This document shows, piece by piece, positions 5,810 through 5,964 of a DNA stretch of 5,964 nucleotides. The DNA is taken from positions 1 through 5,964 of the forward strand of contig CANQWJ010000085.1 of assembly GCA_947627525.1 (NCBI GenBank), written 5' to 3'. Each line of letters begins with the position of its first letter. Position 1 is the stretch's first letter. Both the position numbers and the translations under genes were made by a program. The stretch is from an uncultured Bacilli bacterium. Lineage in GTDB: Bacteria > Bacillota_I > Bacilli_A > RF39 > UBA660. Below the pieces are notes generated by a model. It was given only the letters and a program-made list of their open reading frames with translations. It did not search any database and had not been told where the DNA came from.

Positions 5810-5964
5810 TCACCCTATTAAATCAGTATAATAAATTATTTCTTTATTTAATGACTTAGCAAATTCAATCTCACTTTTTGTACTATCTCCAATATAATCA
5901 TTAACATTAACAACTAAAATAGCATCAGAAAGTTTAATTCTTTCTTTATGCATTTTATCAAGCA
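5810..5964 (-). CDS. Nucleoside 2-deoxyribosyltransferase-like / DUF4406-type Rossmann-fold protein, C-terminal part
   Basis: Only the last 50 codons are inside the window; the gene runs off the high-coordinate edge and ends with TGA at 5812-5810. The readable sequence starts LDKMHKERIKLSDAILVVNV, then NDYIGDSTKSEIEFAKSLNK, then EIIYYTDLIG. The pattern M-H-x-x-x-I-x-x-S-D, a hydrophobic strand ending in N-V, then Y-I-G-(D/E)-S-T-x-x-E-I-x-x-A, then a K-x-I/V-x-Y strand is characteristic of small proteins related to nucleoside 2-deoxyribosyltransferases. In those enzymes the Glu of the S-T-x-x-E helix corresponds to an active-site region. Many relatives carrying this signature are uncharacterised, so an actual transferase activity is not established here. 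It is co-translated with the Sel1-repeat gene 4 nt downstream. The family call rests on a short segment but the match is distinctive. Confidence 0.72.
   Translation of the reverse strand, partial: LDKMHKERIKLSDAILVVNVNDYIGDSTKSEIEFAKSLNKEIIYYTDLIG

Noticed and set aside
1..5964. CRISPR array, tRNA, rRNA or insertion sequence
   Set aside because: No regularly spaced repeats, no cloverleaf-like segment and no transposase-like frame were seen on either strand.

Overview
The window looks like a piece of chromosome from a low-GC Gram-positive bacterium, in the Bacillota or a neighbouring AT-rich lineage. Base composition is strongly AT-biased. Genes have purine-rich Shine-Dalgarno sites (AGGAG, GGGAG, AGAGG). 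Tryptophan is read from TGG and TGA is used as a stop, so the code is standard rather than mycoplasma-type. No finer taxonomic placement is possible from this sequence. Every gene I can support is on the minus strand, so the transcription order runs from high to low coordinates.

Region by region in transcription order: (1) 5964-5810 is the 3' end of a gene whose C-terminal 50 residues resemble Rossmann-like nucleoside 2-deoxyribosyltransferase/DUF4406-type proteins. (2) 5805-5203 is a 200-residue Sel1-repeat protein starting 4 nt after that stop, followed by a well-formed rho-independent terminator at 5155-5121. (3) A sigma-A-type promoter at 5018-4990 drives mcrB (4959-2899) and mcrC (2893-1793), a complete modification-dependent (type IV) restriction system. 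(4) 1792-1536 holds a decayed coding remnant directly behind mcrC, broken by one frameshift and one in-frame stop. (5) A strong consensus promoter at 1403-1375 drives a 406-residue exported or membrane-anchored coiled-coil surface protein (1341-121). (6) 120-1 contains only small inverted repeats that I cannot assign.

The central system is McrBC. McrB has an N-terminal module of the type seen in many non-Escherichia McrB homologues, then an EVE-like (PUA-superfamily) domain that probably reads a modified base, then the GTP-hydrolysing AAA+ motor. McrC carries the PD-(D/E)xK nuclease. Both proteins keep their catalytic motifs, and the two cistrons are spaced for tight co-translation, so the system looks functional. 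The Sel1 and Rossmann-fold pair is a separate transcription unit. The coiled-coil protein has its own promoter. The least explained items are the wrecked gene behind mcrC, the Cys-containing C-terminal domain of the surface protein, and the coupled Rossmann/Sel1 pair next to a restriction system.
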